The notes: a model not told the origin generated them from the sequence alone. Positions 42,374-51,588 are shown, numbered from the stretch's first letter. The stretch: DNA of 64,000 nt from Brevundimonas sp. 357 (GCF_003938605.1 NZ_RHWX01000012.1:62001-126000), one strand, 5' to 3'. Program-made: numbers and translations.

Positions 42374-42958
42374 TCAGCCTGGGATGGGACCAATCGGCCA
42401 ATTGCTGAGCGTCTCCATATCCCCTTCCTCGGCCGGGCACGGCGCATAGAGGGTGAAGGCCTGGTCGCCTTCGAAATACCAGTCCGCGCCCTGTTCGTAT
42501 TTCACGATGCCGGTGGAGTAGCAGACTGCGGCCTTGCTACCGTCCGGAATCATCAGGATGGCCCAGTTGGTGGAGCCCGCCCCTACCGGATCATAGCCAT
42601 GAAGCAACAACCGCCCGCGCGTCTCGGTCACGACGCCGACGACATTGCCGTCAAAGAAGACGGCCTTCTGGATATCGCGATCCACGCCGGAAGCGTCGAT
42701 GGCGGCGCGCACGTCTGGGTGCTGGAAGAAGGTAACGCCCTGAACAGGCTCCGTCGGATGTTTGCCGACATAGGCCGAAAGCGGCGGCGCCTCGCCGTCC
42801 CGCGCCGACGCAACAGCCACGGCCGGCGCGCTCGTTTCGGCCTGAGCCGTTGTGGCCGGCGCCTCGGCGCGGGCATCATCTTCGGCTTGAGAACAGGCGG
42901 CGAGCATTGCGGCCAAGGTGAATGCGCCGAGGGCGGCGCAGACGGTCCTGCGGGTCAT
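42374..42958 (-). CDS. Hypothetical lipoprotein
   Basis: 194 residues from the ATG at 42958 (AGGA at 6-base spacing). Lipoprotein signal ALGAFTLAAMLAACSQAED, an Ala/Glu/Thr-rich linker and a C-terminal domain with cysteines (AAVCYSTGIVKYEQGADWYF). No family recognised. Part of a run of three exported hypotheticals on the minus strand. Confidence 0.65.
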   Translation of the reverse strand: MTRRTVCAALGAFTLAAMLAACSQAEDDARAEAPATTAQAETSAPAVAVASARDGEAPPLSAYVGKHPTEPVQGVTFFQHPDVRAAIDASGVDRDIQKAVFFDGNVVGVVTETRGRLLLHGYDPVGAGSTNWAILMIPDGSKAAVCYSTGIVKYEQGADWYFEGDQAFTLYAPCPAEEGDMETLSNWPIGPIPG

Positions 42959-42992
42959 GAAAATTCCTGCAATGTACAAGCTCGTGAGACCC

Positions 42993-43493
42993 CTATTGCT
43001 CGACCGCGAGCATCTCGATCGTCAGAGGATCATCTTCGGTCCCGCGCCCGAAGAGGCTGGCGACGATCGTCTGTCCCTGCGCCGTGGACTGCGGCGCGCT
43101 CTTCATCGAACGACCGCCGTCAAGCTCGTCTTCAAAGACCGTGAAGCTGGAGCAAGTCGCTTGGCCCAGGCGATCGGCGAAGGCCTGGTCGATCTCGCCG
43201 CGCCAGCCCGGGAGGCTCACCGGGGCGGACATTTCGACCTTCTTGCCGACGATCCGTCCGTCACGGCCCCATCTATAGTTCACCCCGTCCTGCGCCTGAG
43301 CCCAGCACCCCGTGCGACCGCAATGCAGCGTTCCAAGGGGCGCCGCCGCCATAAGCTGCTGCTGTTGCGCCTGCGTCAGCACCTGACCGATGTACAGGTT
43401 TCCCTTGTCCAGCGACGCACAAGCGTCCTGCGCCAGTGCTCCTGTCGCCGCCAGTGATACGGCGACGGACAATCCAATCATGAGTATGCGCAT
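42993..43493 (-). CDS. Hypothetical secreted protein
   Basis: 166 residues with a clean signal peptide (MRILMIGLSVAVSLAATGALA, cleavage before QDAC). The mature part has four to five cysteines (LGTLHCGRTGCWAQAQDG), so disulphides in the periplasm are likely. It lies 34 bases before the lipoprotein gene. No family recognised. Confidence 0.65.
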   Translation of the reverse strand: MRILMIGLSVAVSLAATGALAQDACASLDKGNLYIGQVLTQAQQQQLMAAAPLGTLHCGRTGCWAQAQDGVNYRWGRDGRIVGKKVEMSAPVSLPGWRGEIDQAFADRLGQATCSSFTVFEDELDGGRSMKSAPQSTAQGQTIVASLFGRGTEDDPLTIEMLAVEQ

Positions 43494-43558
43494 TCAGATA
43501 TCCATATGTCTCTGCATCGCCGTTCATGACGGCGGAATCCTCAAGATAAGAGCGGTCT

Positions 43559-44308
43559 CTAGCAGGCGGGAACCCGGCTCGGCCCGTCCAGCTTGAATTG
43601 GCCGTCGGCGCCACGCCTGTAGGTCTCGCTGAAACGAACGGACCCGCTGTAGGACACCGTGAAGCTACGGCCCTGCTCAGCAGACGTGATCACGCCGTCG
43701 ACGCCCGCGTCGCCATCATCGGCGCTGGCGTCCGAAAAGGACGTCTGGAAGCGCGCGATATCTACGGGGCCGGAAGGCGTCAACTCGGTCAGGACGGCAT
43801 ATCCGCAAGCCCGCCCCTGCCACACGCCGCCGCCCTCGGTGAAAAGAACGGGATTGTCCGCGATCGCCTTGGTCCAACCCCATCGCGCTGCAGGATTGCC
43901 GACCACGCCTGTGGCGCCGACATCGAGCCATTCGCCCTGCAGCGTATAGGGATAGCGAGGCGCCCCTGTCGGATGATCCAGATAGTGCACGGCATTGAGA
44001 CCCGAACAGGCCTGGCCTGTGCAATCGTTGGCCCCAGTGCTCACCAATGCGACCCGGGTGTCGGTCAGCGGGATGAACGCCAGCGGTACGAAGGCGTAGA
44101 CGTCCTCACCTCCCACCTGACGCCGAGCCTCGTTCCGATCCGCATTGGGGAAGGCCACGTAGAAGGCTGCAGGCGTGCCCGTCGGGACTGCGTCTCGATC
44201 AACATCAGCGATTTCAATCAGCGACGCGCCAGGTTCCGCCTGGACGGTGACCGGAGCCGCAACAACCGTTGCAAGCCCGCAAACAAGGGTGATCCCGTAA
44301 CGCTTCAT
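43559..44308 (-). CDS. Hypothetical secreted protein
   Basis: 249 residues from the ATG at 44308, chosen because the signal peptide (MKRYGITLVCGLATVVAAPV) follows. The mature protein is beta-rich with paired cysteines (ANDCTGQACSGL). No domain recognised. A variant dyad at 44387-44403 lies about 80 bases upstream, at the same distance as T3SS boxes from their genes, so co-regulation is conceivable. Confidence 0.65.
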   Translation of the reverse strand: MKRYGITLVCGLATVVAAPVTVQAEPGASLIEIADVDRDAVPTGTPAAFYVAFPNADRNEARRQVGGEDVYAFVPLAFIPLTDTRVALVSTGANDCTGQACSGLNAVHYLDHPTGAPRYPYTLQGEWLDVGATGVVGNPAARWGWTKAIADNPVLFTEGGGVWQGRACGYAVLTELTPSGPVDIARFQTSFSDASADDGDAGVDGVITSAEQGRSFTVSYSGSVRFSETYRRGADGQFKLDGPSRVPAC

Positions 44309-44386
44309 CAGTTTTTCCGCCTCAATCGCTTCGCCGTCAAAGACGGCGCTCATCCACAAATTAAACACCGCTCATATCCATGCGCA

Positions 44387-44403
44387 ATAGGGATTCTCCC
44401 TAA
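44387..44403. promoter_or_regulatory. Variant dyad (ATAGGG-N5-CCCTAA), possible eighth T3SS box
   Basis: TAGGGA-TTC-TCCCTA is a perfect 6-base inverted repeat with the half-site core of the T3SS box but one extra spacer base, as in box F. It lies in an AT-rich leader of the secreted protein at 43559-44308. Confidence 0.35.
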
Positions 44404-44594
44404 ATTATACATTGATCATTTAACTTGTGCCCCGCGGCCGCGCCGTGCCTCTGTCATCCGCAGTCCTTCTTGCGCTCCCCCCTCGCTCCAACATCAATAA
44501 AATGAACCGAAACGCCGCCCCGGCTCCATCACCAGGATCGGTGCGCGCGCCTTCACCGCTAGGCTCGTCGTCAAACACAAGGAAATCCCTGCTC

Positions 44595-44831
44595 ATGCCG
44601 ACTCTCTACTTCGCGCCCGGAGCCTGTTCGTTGGCGCCGCATATCGTTCTGGAGTGGATCGGCGCGCCGTATGTGGCGACGAAGGTCGGCTATGGCTCAC
44701 CAGAACTTCTGGCCGTGAACCCGGCCGGGGCGGTGCCGACCCTGATCGAAGGCGACGGTTGGCTGTTGACCCAAGCCGGGGCGATCCTGGACTATCTGGC
44801 CGCAAAGCACCCCGAAGCCGACGCCTGGTGA
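44595..44831 (+). pseudogene. Glutathione S-transferase, N-terminal domain only
   Basis: 78 codons from the ATG: MPTLYFAPGACSLAPHIVLE and NPAGAVPTLIEGDGWLLTQ, the thioredoxin-fold glutathione-binding half of a GST (normally about 200 residues). A stop follows EADAW and no C-terminal helical domain is found in any frame downstream. Most likely a truncated remnant. Confidence 0.7.
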
Positions 44832-44882
44832 TCGAAACAGGAATCTGACGCAGGACGCCGCCACCCGTGCGAGCCACATGAT

Positions 44883-45131
44883 CTATCGCTCGATCACTGG
44901 AGAGCCGCCTTTGGCATAGCGGCTGTTCCGGGCCTCATTCTCCACCCTGTCGAACACGGTCGGGCACGCTACGAGCGGCATGTCGTCGTGGGCGAAACAC
45001 CGTCCGATCAGACTGTCGTCCGGGGCGGGGTTAACCCGGATGGCCAGGTCGAAGCCTTCCTCGACCAGTTCGACCTCGAAGACCGGATCGGGGGATATGG
45101 ACGACATCGGGACGAGCGGCCCAGAAGCCAC
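44883..45131 (-). pseudogene. LysR-type regulator fragment
   Basis: About 80 codons. The segment VFEVELVEEGFDLAIRVNPA plus DDSLIGRCFAHDDMPLVACP matches the substrate-binding domain of LysR regulators, but the helix-turn-helix and the domain end are missing. A decayed gene. Confidence 0.6.
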
Positions 45132-45208
45132 CCGCGATCATCAAGGGCGCCGCATGCAGAAGCAACGACGCCGCCCTGGCCGGAACCAAAGGCCCACGTA
45201 AGGCCGCT

Positions 45209-45682
45209 TCAATCCTTCTTGTAAGCGTCCTGCGGACCGACCATTCGATCCAGAAACGGCTTGGCCGTCAGGGCGGCGACAGCCGCGCGTAGGACGGGCT
45301 CCAGCTCAAAGGACAGATCCTCGTCCAGCGACGCGGCGGCGCGCGCTGTCGCCGCCCAGCAGCGCTCAAGGTCCGGCGTCATAGCCAGGGCGCGCGGCGT
45401 CAGGCCGACCAGGCGTTCACGACGATCGCGCCCCATTTCGATTTGAACCAGATCCTCCCGGGTCATCTGCGCGATCGTCTGGCTCGCTGCGGAGTGAGTG
45501 ACGCAGGCCAGGTTCGCAACATCCTTGATGCTCAAAGCGCCCTCCCTGAGGAGCGCCCGGAATATCGGCGTGTATCGCGGACGAAAGTTCAGGCCGGCCC
45601 GGCGGTAGGCCGTCTCGACGTCGCCGTCGAGCAATTCGAGGAGACGCCGCAATTGGGCGCCGAGAGTGATGCTGTTAGCCAT
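45209..45682 (-). CDS. MarR-family transcriptional regulator
   Basis: 157 residues. Winged helix-turn-helix with LSIKDVANLACVTHSAASQT and the wing MGRDRRERLVGLTPRALA. Intact and of family length. It faces the serine hydrolase remnant, which may once have been its target. Confidence 0.9.
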   Translation of the reverse strand: MANSITLGAQLRRLLELLDGDVETAYRRAGLNFRPRYTPIFRALLREGALSIKDVANLACVTHSAASQTIAQMTREDLVQIEMGRDRRERLVGLTPRALAMTPDLERCWAATARAAASLDEDLSFELEPVLRAAVAALTAKPFLDRMVGPQDAYKKD

Positions 45683-45868
45683 GTTCGACTCAATATATTA
45701 GCGCTGTCACATTATCAACACAACCGCGCACGCCGCCTGACCGCCCCAACAAGAACAAAAGAATATCGCCTCGTCGAACCCTGACGGCTTTCCGCACCGC
45801 CTTGCCGCTCCTGTCGCCGGTCGCAGCGCAAGCACAAGACCACAGCGCACAGACCGAAGCCTCGCGCG

Positions 45869-46283
45869 CCTGCGTCGCGGCGCCTTCAGCACGGTTGACG
45901 ATCTGGAACGGTTCTTCTCCGCGCTTCAGTCCGGCCGTCTCGTCAAACCGGAAACAGCCCGCCTGCTTCAGCAGAAATAGATCGTGTCGGGCCCCGCCCG
46001 CGGAAACCTTCCAGACCTGGGTTACGGCTTCTGCTTCAGTACCGGCAGCTTCAAGGAGCATCCCTGGTTTGGCCACAGCGGCGGCACGCTCGGGGTCAAT
46101 TCCGAAGCGGTCGCCTTCCCTCATTATGACGCCGTCGTGGTCGTGGCCGTGCTCGCGAACCGCGACCCGCCCATGGCCGCCGAACTCCTTAGGATCGAAC
46201 TCACAAACCTGTCCGGGCCTGCGACAGCGCTGAGCCCGCAACACTCGGTTCCCGCAACAGCATCACCAGTCCGCGCGGCGTGA
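45869..46283 (+). pseudogene. Serine hydrolase (beta-lactamase-like) C-terminal remnant
   Basis: One frame reads GAFSTVDDLERFFSALQSGR, meets a TAG at 45978-45980, then continues LPDLGYGFCFSTG, GHSGGTLGVNSEAVAFPHYD and VVVVAVLANRDPPMA. These are the C-terminal elements of class-C-like serine hydrolases, including the HSGG box. The N-terminal catalytic part is absent. Confidence 0.65.
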
Positions 46284-46366
46284 TTGGAAATGGATGAAAG
46301 AGCCTGCGCTCGGCTGACTCTCCAGGTAAGCGGCCCAACCCATCCGTACAGAACCAAGCGCGGCTT

Positions 46367-46669
46367 TCAGTCTCGCTCACGCAAATAGAGGTAGAGCGGC
46401 AGCGCCAGCGACAGCCCCACGAAGGCGCTGGCGGGAAGCACCAGCCACCATCGCGCCACCCCTTGCTTGGCGGCGTCTCGCCATGACCACATCAAGAACA
46501 CCAGGATGGAAATCAGCACATCGGCCGAAAAGCCGCCTGCCGCTCCATTCACAAACAACGAGCGCAGAAAGAGCGGAACATCAATTCCGTTCAACGCAAA
46601 GAAAGATCCAAACAGCGCCCAGGGAATGATCGTCCCGATCAGCGCCATCAGCAAATAGAAGGTCTTCAT
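46367..46669 (-). CDS. DUF2834 membrane protein
   Basis: 100 residues with three membrane helices (FYLLMALIGTIIPWALFGSFF, the DVLISILVFLMWSWRDA block, and VLPASAFVGLSLALPLYLYL). The pattern matches DUF2834. Function unknown. The roughly 260 bases upstream to 46928 hold two small dyads (TGAGAT-N4-ATCTCA and CTTTGA-N5-TCAAAG) but no gene I can support. Confidence 0.75.
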   Translation of the reverse strand: MKTFYLLMALIGTIIPWALFGSFFALNGIDVPLFLRSLFVNGAAGGFSADVLISILVFLMWSWRDAAKQGVARWWLVLPASAFVGLSLALPLYLYLRERD

Positions 46670-46928
46670 TTTCAGCCACGCTTACCTTCCGCCACCCCAA
46701 ACAGCCCTTTGAGCTGAGATCGTAATCTCATGCGCCACCTGCTTTGAAGCCCTCAAAGATGAAGCCCCGCCAACTGATCGTAAATGGAGGCCTGCTCACC
46801 TGCTGGCTCTACACGCGGCGTCAGGCCTCGTCAGGTCATCCGACGTCGGGAAGCTTCAGAACGGATCGTCCCGGCGGCATGGCTCGGGCCTGTCGCTCAA
46901 AGAATGGGGGCGATGAGGGGTTGGCGCC

Positions 46929-47156
46929 TCATTCAGATCGGACCGCCTGGACCAGACGACTGGACGCCAGACGCGCCCGCCGAAACTGCTTCTGATCGTC
47001 CATCAGGGCGGCCACATTGGCCGATGCCCAATGGGCGATGAGCTCGAAAGCAACCTGATCGACCTCGACGCCGCGTCGTATCGCCCCCTCGCTAAGCGCA
47101 TCGTTCAACAGCGCGATCATGTCCCCGCACCTGACGCCTGCGCTGACGTTGCGCAT
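46929..47156 (-). pseudogene. Possible TetR-like C-terminal fragment
   Basis: 75 codons whose translation (MIALLNDALSEGAIRRGVEV, FELIAHWASANVAALMDDQ) resembles the ligand-binding end of a TetR regulator. No DNA-binding domain is found upstream. Weak call. Confidence 0.35.
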
Positions 47157-47206
47157 TTCGTCCGCTCAACGGATCAGATAGTCATCGACCGGCGCTCGTT
47201 CACTCG

Positions 47207-47226
47207 AAAATCGGAGAACCGATTTT
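47207..47226. promoter_or_regulatory. Perfect dyad overlapping the start of the 47225 gene
   Basis: AAAATCGG-AGAA-CCGATTTT. The ribosome site GGAGA lies in stem and loop, and the TTG start codon touches the right arm. It could be a TetR-type operator or an RNA hairpin hiding the start. Confidence 0.45.
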
Positions 47227-47587
47227 GACATATGCCGTCGTGGCGTCGATTTTTGATATCGGTTTCGGTCTCTTTCACTTGATGTTCTGGCGGCTGTTCG
47301 GCTGGCCATCGACGCTTGCGTCATCCGGCAAGATCAACACCGCCGTCACTCAAACGCTCAATGTGATGCTGACCTATTGCTTCTTCGCCTATGGCGCCGC
47401 TCTGTTCTGGTTGAAAACAGACGAGAACATGGGCGTGCTGGCCTTGGCGGGCGCGGGCTTCTGGTTGCTCAGGGCCGTCCTGCAACCCGTCCTGTTTTCC
47501 GCCAGGAACCGCGTGTCCATCGTGTTGGCCATAGCCTTCCTTGTCGGCGCCGCCTTGCACGCGACGGCGGGCCTGGCTCATCCATAA
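47225..47587 (+). CDS. Small four-helix membrane protein
   Basis: 120 residues, TTG start with GGAGA upstream. Four hydrophobic helices (VVASIFDIGFGLFHLMFWRL, LNVMLTYCFFAYGAALFWL, the MGVLALAGAGFWLLRAVLQ block, and SIVLAIAFLVGAALHATAGL). No named family recognised. Confidence 0.7.
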   Translation: MTYAVVASIFDIGFGLFHLMFWRLFGWPSTLASSGKINTAVTQTLNVMLTYCFFAYGAALFWLKTDENMGVLALAGAGFWLLRAVLQPVLFSARNRVSIVLAIAFLVGAALHATAGLAHP

Positions 47588-47641
47588 GCTCGCGCCATCA
47601 GGCGCACAGCGCGTTCACGCCTCGGTCCGTCAGGAGCCGTC

Positions 47642-47965
47642 TTGGGCGCATTGAAGCGACTCATTGCCGACATCAGCGAGAAGATGCTGATCCAGCAATT
47701 GCGCGAGATGGAGGCCGACAGCCTGGCCCGCCCGCTGCGCCCTGGAGAGAGGCTGCCTGAAGCTTCGCCGGCGCAGCGACGAAGATATGCTTCAGACGCC
47801 CGGCAGGACGCGCCGCATCCACGGCGTGGCACTATGCGAATAGTCCTTATGCCCAAGCATAAATGGACGTTTTTGCAGGTACAGGGCCAAACGAGGCGCC
47901 GGAAGCCATACCAAGCCAAAAACCAGCCCCGCGGCGGGTTCAACCATCTGGCCGTTGCCGCCTAA
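47642..47965 (+). CDS. Small hypothetical protein, weakly supported
   Basis: 107 codons from a TTG, basic and helical at the start (LIADISEKMLIQQLREMEAD), then low-complexity. No clear ribosome site. It may be a remnant in a decayed region. Confidence 0.3.
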   Translation: MGALKRLIADISEKMLIQQLREMEADSLARPLRPGERLPEASPAQRRRYASDARQDAPHPRRGTMRIVLMPKHKWTFLQVQGQTRRRKPYQAKNQPRGGFNHLAVAA

Positions 47966-48091
47966 GACAGGCGGCGCCAGCAGGCGCTGTCAGCTTGACC
48001 GGGCGCCGAATTCGTGGCGAAGCGTGGTTCGGCGCCGGGGACATCGCATGGATGATCATCGCTGGTCGCGCCGTCCATGGGAGATCGCCTA

Positions 48092-48604
48092 GTGAAACAA
48101 TTTACGCTGATCCTCTCTGCGGCGCTCGCCGTGACGGCCTGCGCCTCTGCACCCCCGCCCGCGCCTGTGCTCGCGGCGGCGACGAAGCCGGAGGCCCGCT
48201 CCTATCATGTGAGCGACGATGCGTCGGCCGACGTGGATCTCGCGCTGGCGCGCGCCAGGCAATCAGGAAAGCGGGTTCTACTGGTGATGGGCGCCAACTG
48301 GTGCAGCGACAGCCGCGCGCTTGCCGGTTGGCTGGAGACCAGCCGTTTCGCCGATCTCATCGAACGCAAATACGAACTGGTCTTTGTGAACATCGGGATG
48401 CCGCGTAGCGGTGACGGCCACAATCTGCGCATCGCGCGCCGTTTCGGGCTGCCGGAGTTACCCGGCCTGCCGAACGTCCTGGTGCTCACGAGCGACGGAG
48501 TTCTGGTGAACCCCACGACAGCAACCAGTTGGCGAAATGCCGAAAGCCGGACAGGCGATGCGATCTACGATGAGTTGTCGAGTCTGGCGGATCTTCCCGC
48601 CTGA
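48092..48604 (+). CDS. Thioredoxin-fold lipoprotein
   Basis: 170 residues from a GTG at 48092 with GGGAG upstream. Lipoprotein signal TLILSAALAVTACASAP. Thioredoxin-like fold with LLVMGANWCSDSRALAGWLE, so the usual CxxC is reduced to a single cysteine (WCSDS), and cis-Pro region LPGLPNVLVL. Single-cysteine members may act as reductase-like or binding proteins instead of dithiol oxidoreductases. Confidence 0.8.
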   Translation: MKQFTLILSAALAVTACASAPPPAPVLAAATKPEARSYHVSDDASADVDLALARARQSGKRVLLVMGANWCSDSRALAGWLETSRFADLIERKYELVFVNIGMPRSGDGHNLRIARRFGLPELPGLPNVLVLTSDGVLVNPTTATSWRNAESRTGDAIYDELSSLADLPA

Positions 48605-48865
48605 GCCGACCAGACCCATCAACACGGCGACGACTTCCTATTCTCGAGTACTGTCCCTGCGCTCATTCCACCGAAACATGCTGATAGACGATCTACGTCT
48701 GCGGCTCGAGCAGCCAGTCCTCTTTCCAGAGCAAGGCCCGCAGTGTCCCAGACAGCAGAAAGTCCCGGGGCGTTGGCCGTCGGGGCTTTGTAAGCTTGGG
48801 TGCGGGAGCTGGATTTGGGCGATTCCTCACACTTAACTTCATCGCCTGAGCTTCGCCGACAGACT

Positions 48866-50293
48866 CTAAAACTGGGCCGATGCGGCCGCGAGGTCCGCCA
48901 GGAATCTGGCCCGTTCGCTATCCCTCCTAGCCGGATCAGGCAGGCGCAGCAGATAGGCGGGATGCACCGTAAGAAGCACACGCGCGCCGTCTGCAGTCGT
49001 CATGACCCGGCCGCGCTCGGCCTGCACGGCCGGTTTTCGGCCAAGCACCGCCAGACCCGCCGTCGCGCCCAGCGCCAGGATCAGCCGGGGCTTCACCAGA
49101 CGCCGCTCGTGATCCAGCCACCAGCGGCAGGCCTGGACCTCGCCTGCATTGGGCGTCTTGTGCAAGCGGCGCTTGCCGCGCGGCTCGTGCTTGAAATGCT
49201 TCACCGCATTGGTGAGGTAGAGGTCGCGTCGGTTCAGTCCCGCCTCTTCAAACGCCGCGCCCAGAAGACGGCCCGCAGGTCCGGCGAACGGTCGCCCGAC
49301 CAGATCCTCCTGATCCCCCGGCTGCTCGCCCACAACCATCAGAGCAGCGCGCTTCGGCCCCTCGCCGCAAACGCCCTGGGTGGCGTCACGCCATAGCGGA
49401 CAGCGGCGGCACCCCTGAACGCCGCGCGCCAATTCATCCAGGCTTTCGGGAGCCAGATCGTCAGTCGCCGCGCGATCGACCACCGGCGCGCGGACACGCT
49501 GGAACCTGTCGTTGGGTCGAGACGTGGGGCGGGTCACCATGGCTTCAGTGCGAACCGACGCTGCGGCCATCAGTTCCGGGATCAGCGCCGCCTCAGGCAG
49601 GTTCTTCCAATAGCGCTTGGGCATTTCCGACTGCATCGCCTGAGGCCGCAGCCGCGCCGGATTGAAGGTCGAGGCGTAGTAGGTGCGCCAGAAATCCTCC
49701 ATGGCGTCCTCGGTCGGAGCCTGCGCCTGCTCGGCGGCGGGGCGGCAGTCCAACGCCTCGCCGTTCCAATGAGCTGAGCCGTCCGGCGTCAGGATCGTCC
49801 ATCGCATGGCGCTGAACCGACGGACGAAGAAAGGAGCTGTCGCCTGCAGCACGCGATGCGCCGGCTCGAACCAGGCGACCCAGTGTTCGCCTGCCTCATC
49901 CTCAGCCTGTCGGAAGCGGACGAAGGCCTTCATCTTGTGGGCGGCGCGGCGCACCGCCTTCACCCGATCAGCCGCCTCGGCCACGTCCTGATCAGACAGG
50001 ACGTTCAGCAGGTCAGGCTGATCCTTCAAGCGCCACAGCAGGCGATACATCAGATCAAAACGATTCTCGGATCGATGCTGGATCAACTGCGCCGCCGTCT
50101 CCATGAAGGCGCGCGGGGCGTTGAATGCACCCTCGACTTCGGGAAGAGCCGCCGCCTCGTCGAACAGGTCGCCGCGCGAATGGCCCACGACGAACCGCAC
50201 CTCTGCCGGCTCGACGCCCGCCAACCGCAAACGCCGGGCCGCCTCGCGCCAGCCGTCGAAATCAAGCGGATCGGCCAGGACAAAACTACGCAT
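48866..50293 (-). CDS. UdgX-type uracil-DNA glycosylase fused to a DUF4130-like domain
   Basis: 475 residues. The N-terminal half (FVVGHSRGDLFDEAAALPEV, RFDLMYRLLWRLKDQPDLLN) is the DUF4130/TIGR03915 module. The C-terminal half is a family-4-like UDG with CRRCPLWRDATQGVCGEGP, GEQPGDQEDLVGRPFAGPAG and TNAVKHFKHEPRGKRRLHK. The KRRLH loop marks UdgX, which forms a covalent complex with uracil sites in DNA. I chose the ATG at 50293, which overlaps the stop of the radical-SAM gene. The intergenic stretch 48605-48865 holds nothing I recognise. Confidence 0.93.
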   Translation of the reverse strand: MRSFVLADPLDFDGWREAARRLRLAGVEPAEVRFVVGHSRGDLFDEAAALPEVEGAFNAPRAFMETAAQLIQHRSENRFDLMYRLLWRLKDQPDLLNVLSDQDVAEAADRVKAVRRAAHKMKAFVRFRQAEDEAGEHWVAWFEPAHRVLQATAPFFVRRFSAMRWTILTPDGSAHWNGEALDCRPAAEQAQAPTEDAMEDFWRTYYASTFNPARLRPQAMQSEMPKRYWKNLPEAALIPELMAAASVRTEAMVTRPTSRPNDRFQRVRAPVVDRAATDDLAPESLDELARGVQGCRRCPLWRDATQGVCGEGPKRAALMVVGEQPGDQEDLVGRPFAGPAGRLLGAAFEEAGLNRRDLYLTNAVKHFKHEPRGKRRLHKTPNAGEVQACRWWLDHERRLVKPRLILALGATAGLAVLGRKPAVQAERGRVMTTADGARVLLTVHPAYLLRLPDPARRDSERARFLADLAAASAQF

Positions 50294-51534
50294 CAGAACA
50301 GACTCAACTGTTCGGCCTTGCGCCGGGGGGCCAGGCGCGCACGCAGGTCCGCCGCATCGGTCAGGCCGCCGGGCGTCCAATCCAGCGCCGTGATCCACGG
50401 CCGCACCGCCTCGATAGAGCGCGTCAGCCGCCCCACGTCCTCCAACCGCAAGGTCCGATGGCGTCGCACAGATAGGATGCGGTCAACCGCCTTCACGCCT
50501 AGGCCAGGCACCCGCAGCAGCGTCTCACGCGCTGCACGGTTCACGTCGACGGGAAAGGCCTCGCGCCGCCGCAGCGCCCAGGCCAGTTTGGGATCGACGG
50601 CCAGATCCAGCATTCCATCGTCCGTCCCCTCCCCGATCTCGGGCGCGGTGAAGCCGTAGAATCGCATCAACCAATCGGCCTGATAAAGCCGGTGTTCGCG
50701 CATCAGCGGCGGCTTGGTGGGCGGCAACAGGCTGGAGCCGTCGGGAATGGGGCTGAAGGCGGAATAATAGACCCGGCGCAGGCCGTAACCGCCATACAGG
50801 GCGGCGCTGCGCGCCATGATCTCCGTGTCCGGCGCCCCGTCGGCGCCGACGATCAACTGGGTCGACTGTCCCGCTGGGGCGAAGGCGGGCGGGCGTTTGC
50901 GGTCCTTCTTTTCGGGCCGGGCTGCTTCCAGCTTCAGCCGCACCTGCCCCATGGCCTTGCGGATTGTCCGCGCGTCCTTTTCGGGCGCCAGTCGGCCCAA
51001 GGCCTCGTCGCGAGGCAGTTCGATGTTGGCGGACAAGCGATCGGCATAGAGGCCCGCCAGTTCGACCAGCCGCGCGTCCGCCTTTGGGATCAGCTTCAGA
51101 TGGATGTAACCGCGAAAGTGGTGGTCTTCGCGCAATCGCCGCGCGACCTCGACCAGTTGCTCCATGGTGTAGTCGCCGTTGCGGATCACCCCCGACGACA
51201 GGAACAAGCCCTCGATATAGTTGCGCTTGTAGAAGGCCAGGGTCAGGTCCACGACCTCCCGCACCGTGAAACGCGCCCGCTCGACGTTCGATGACACCCG
51301 GTTGATGCAATAGGCGCAGTCGTAGATGCAGAAGTTGGTCAGCAGGATTTTCAGCAGGCTGACGCACCGGCCGTCCGGCGTATAGGCGTGACAGATGCCC
51401 ATGCCCTCGGTCGAGCCGATCCCGCGCCCGCCCAAGGAATCTCGTTTGGTCGAACCCGATGAGGCGCATGAAGCGTCATACTTCGCCGCATCCGCCAGCA
51501 CCGCCAGCTTTCGTCTCAAATCAATCTGCGCCAT
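50293..51534 (-). CDS. Radical-SAM DNA modification/repair protein linked to UdgX (TIGR03916 type)
   Basis: 413 residues. Radical-SAM cluster motif CIYDCAYC in LLKILLTNFCIYDCAYCINR, and a C-terminal helix-hairpin-helix (LLRVPGLGVKAVDRILSVRR) suggesting DNA binding. The GICHAYTPDGRC segment before the cluster is typical of this family. It is coupled to the UDG gene by a one-base overlap, the recurrent genomic pairing that gave the family its name. The reaction is unknown. Confidence 0.93.
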   Translation of the reverse strand: MAQIDLRRKLAVLADAAKYDASCASSGSTKRDSLGGRGIGSTEGMGICHAYTPDGRCVSLLKILLTNFCIYDCAYCINRVSSNVERARFTVREVVDLTLAFYKRNYIEGLFLSSGVIRNGDYTMEQLVEVARRLREDHHFRGYIHLKLIPKADARLVELAGLYADRLSANIELPRDEALGRLAPEKDARTIRKAMGQVRLKLEAARPEKKDRKRPPAFAPAGQSTQLIVGADGAPDTEIMARSAALYGGYGLRRVYYSAFSPIPDGSSLLPPTKPPLMREHRLYQADWLMRFYGFTAPEIGEGTDDGMLDLAVDPKLAWALRRREAFPVDVNRAARETLLRVPGLGVKAVDRILSVRRHRTLRLEDVGRLTRSIEAVRPWITALDWTPGGLTDAADLRARLAPRRKAEQLSLF

Positions 51535-51588
51535 TTGTTCATGATATGTTCCATGCGTGGAATGATCCAGCTTGGCTGGAGCGATTTC

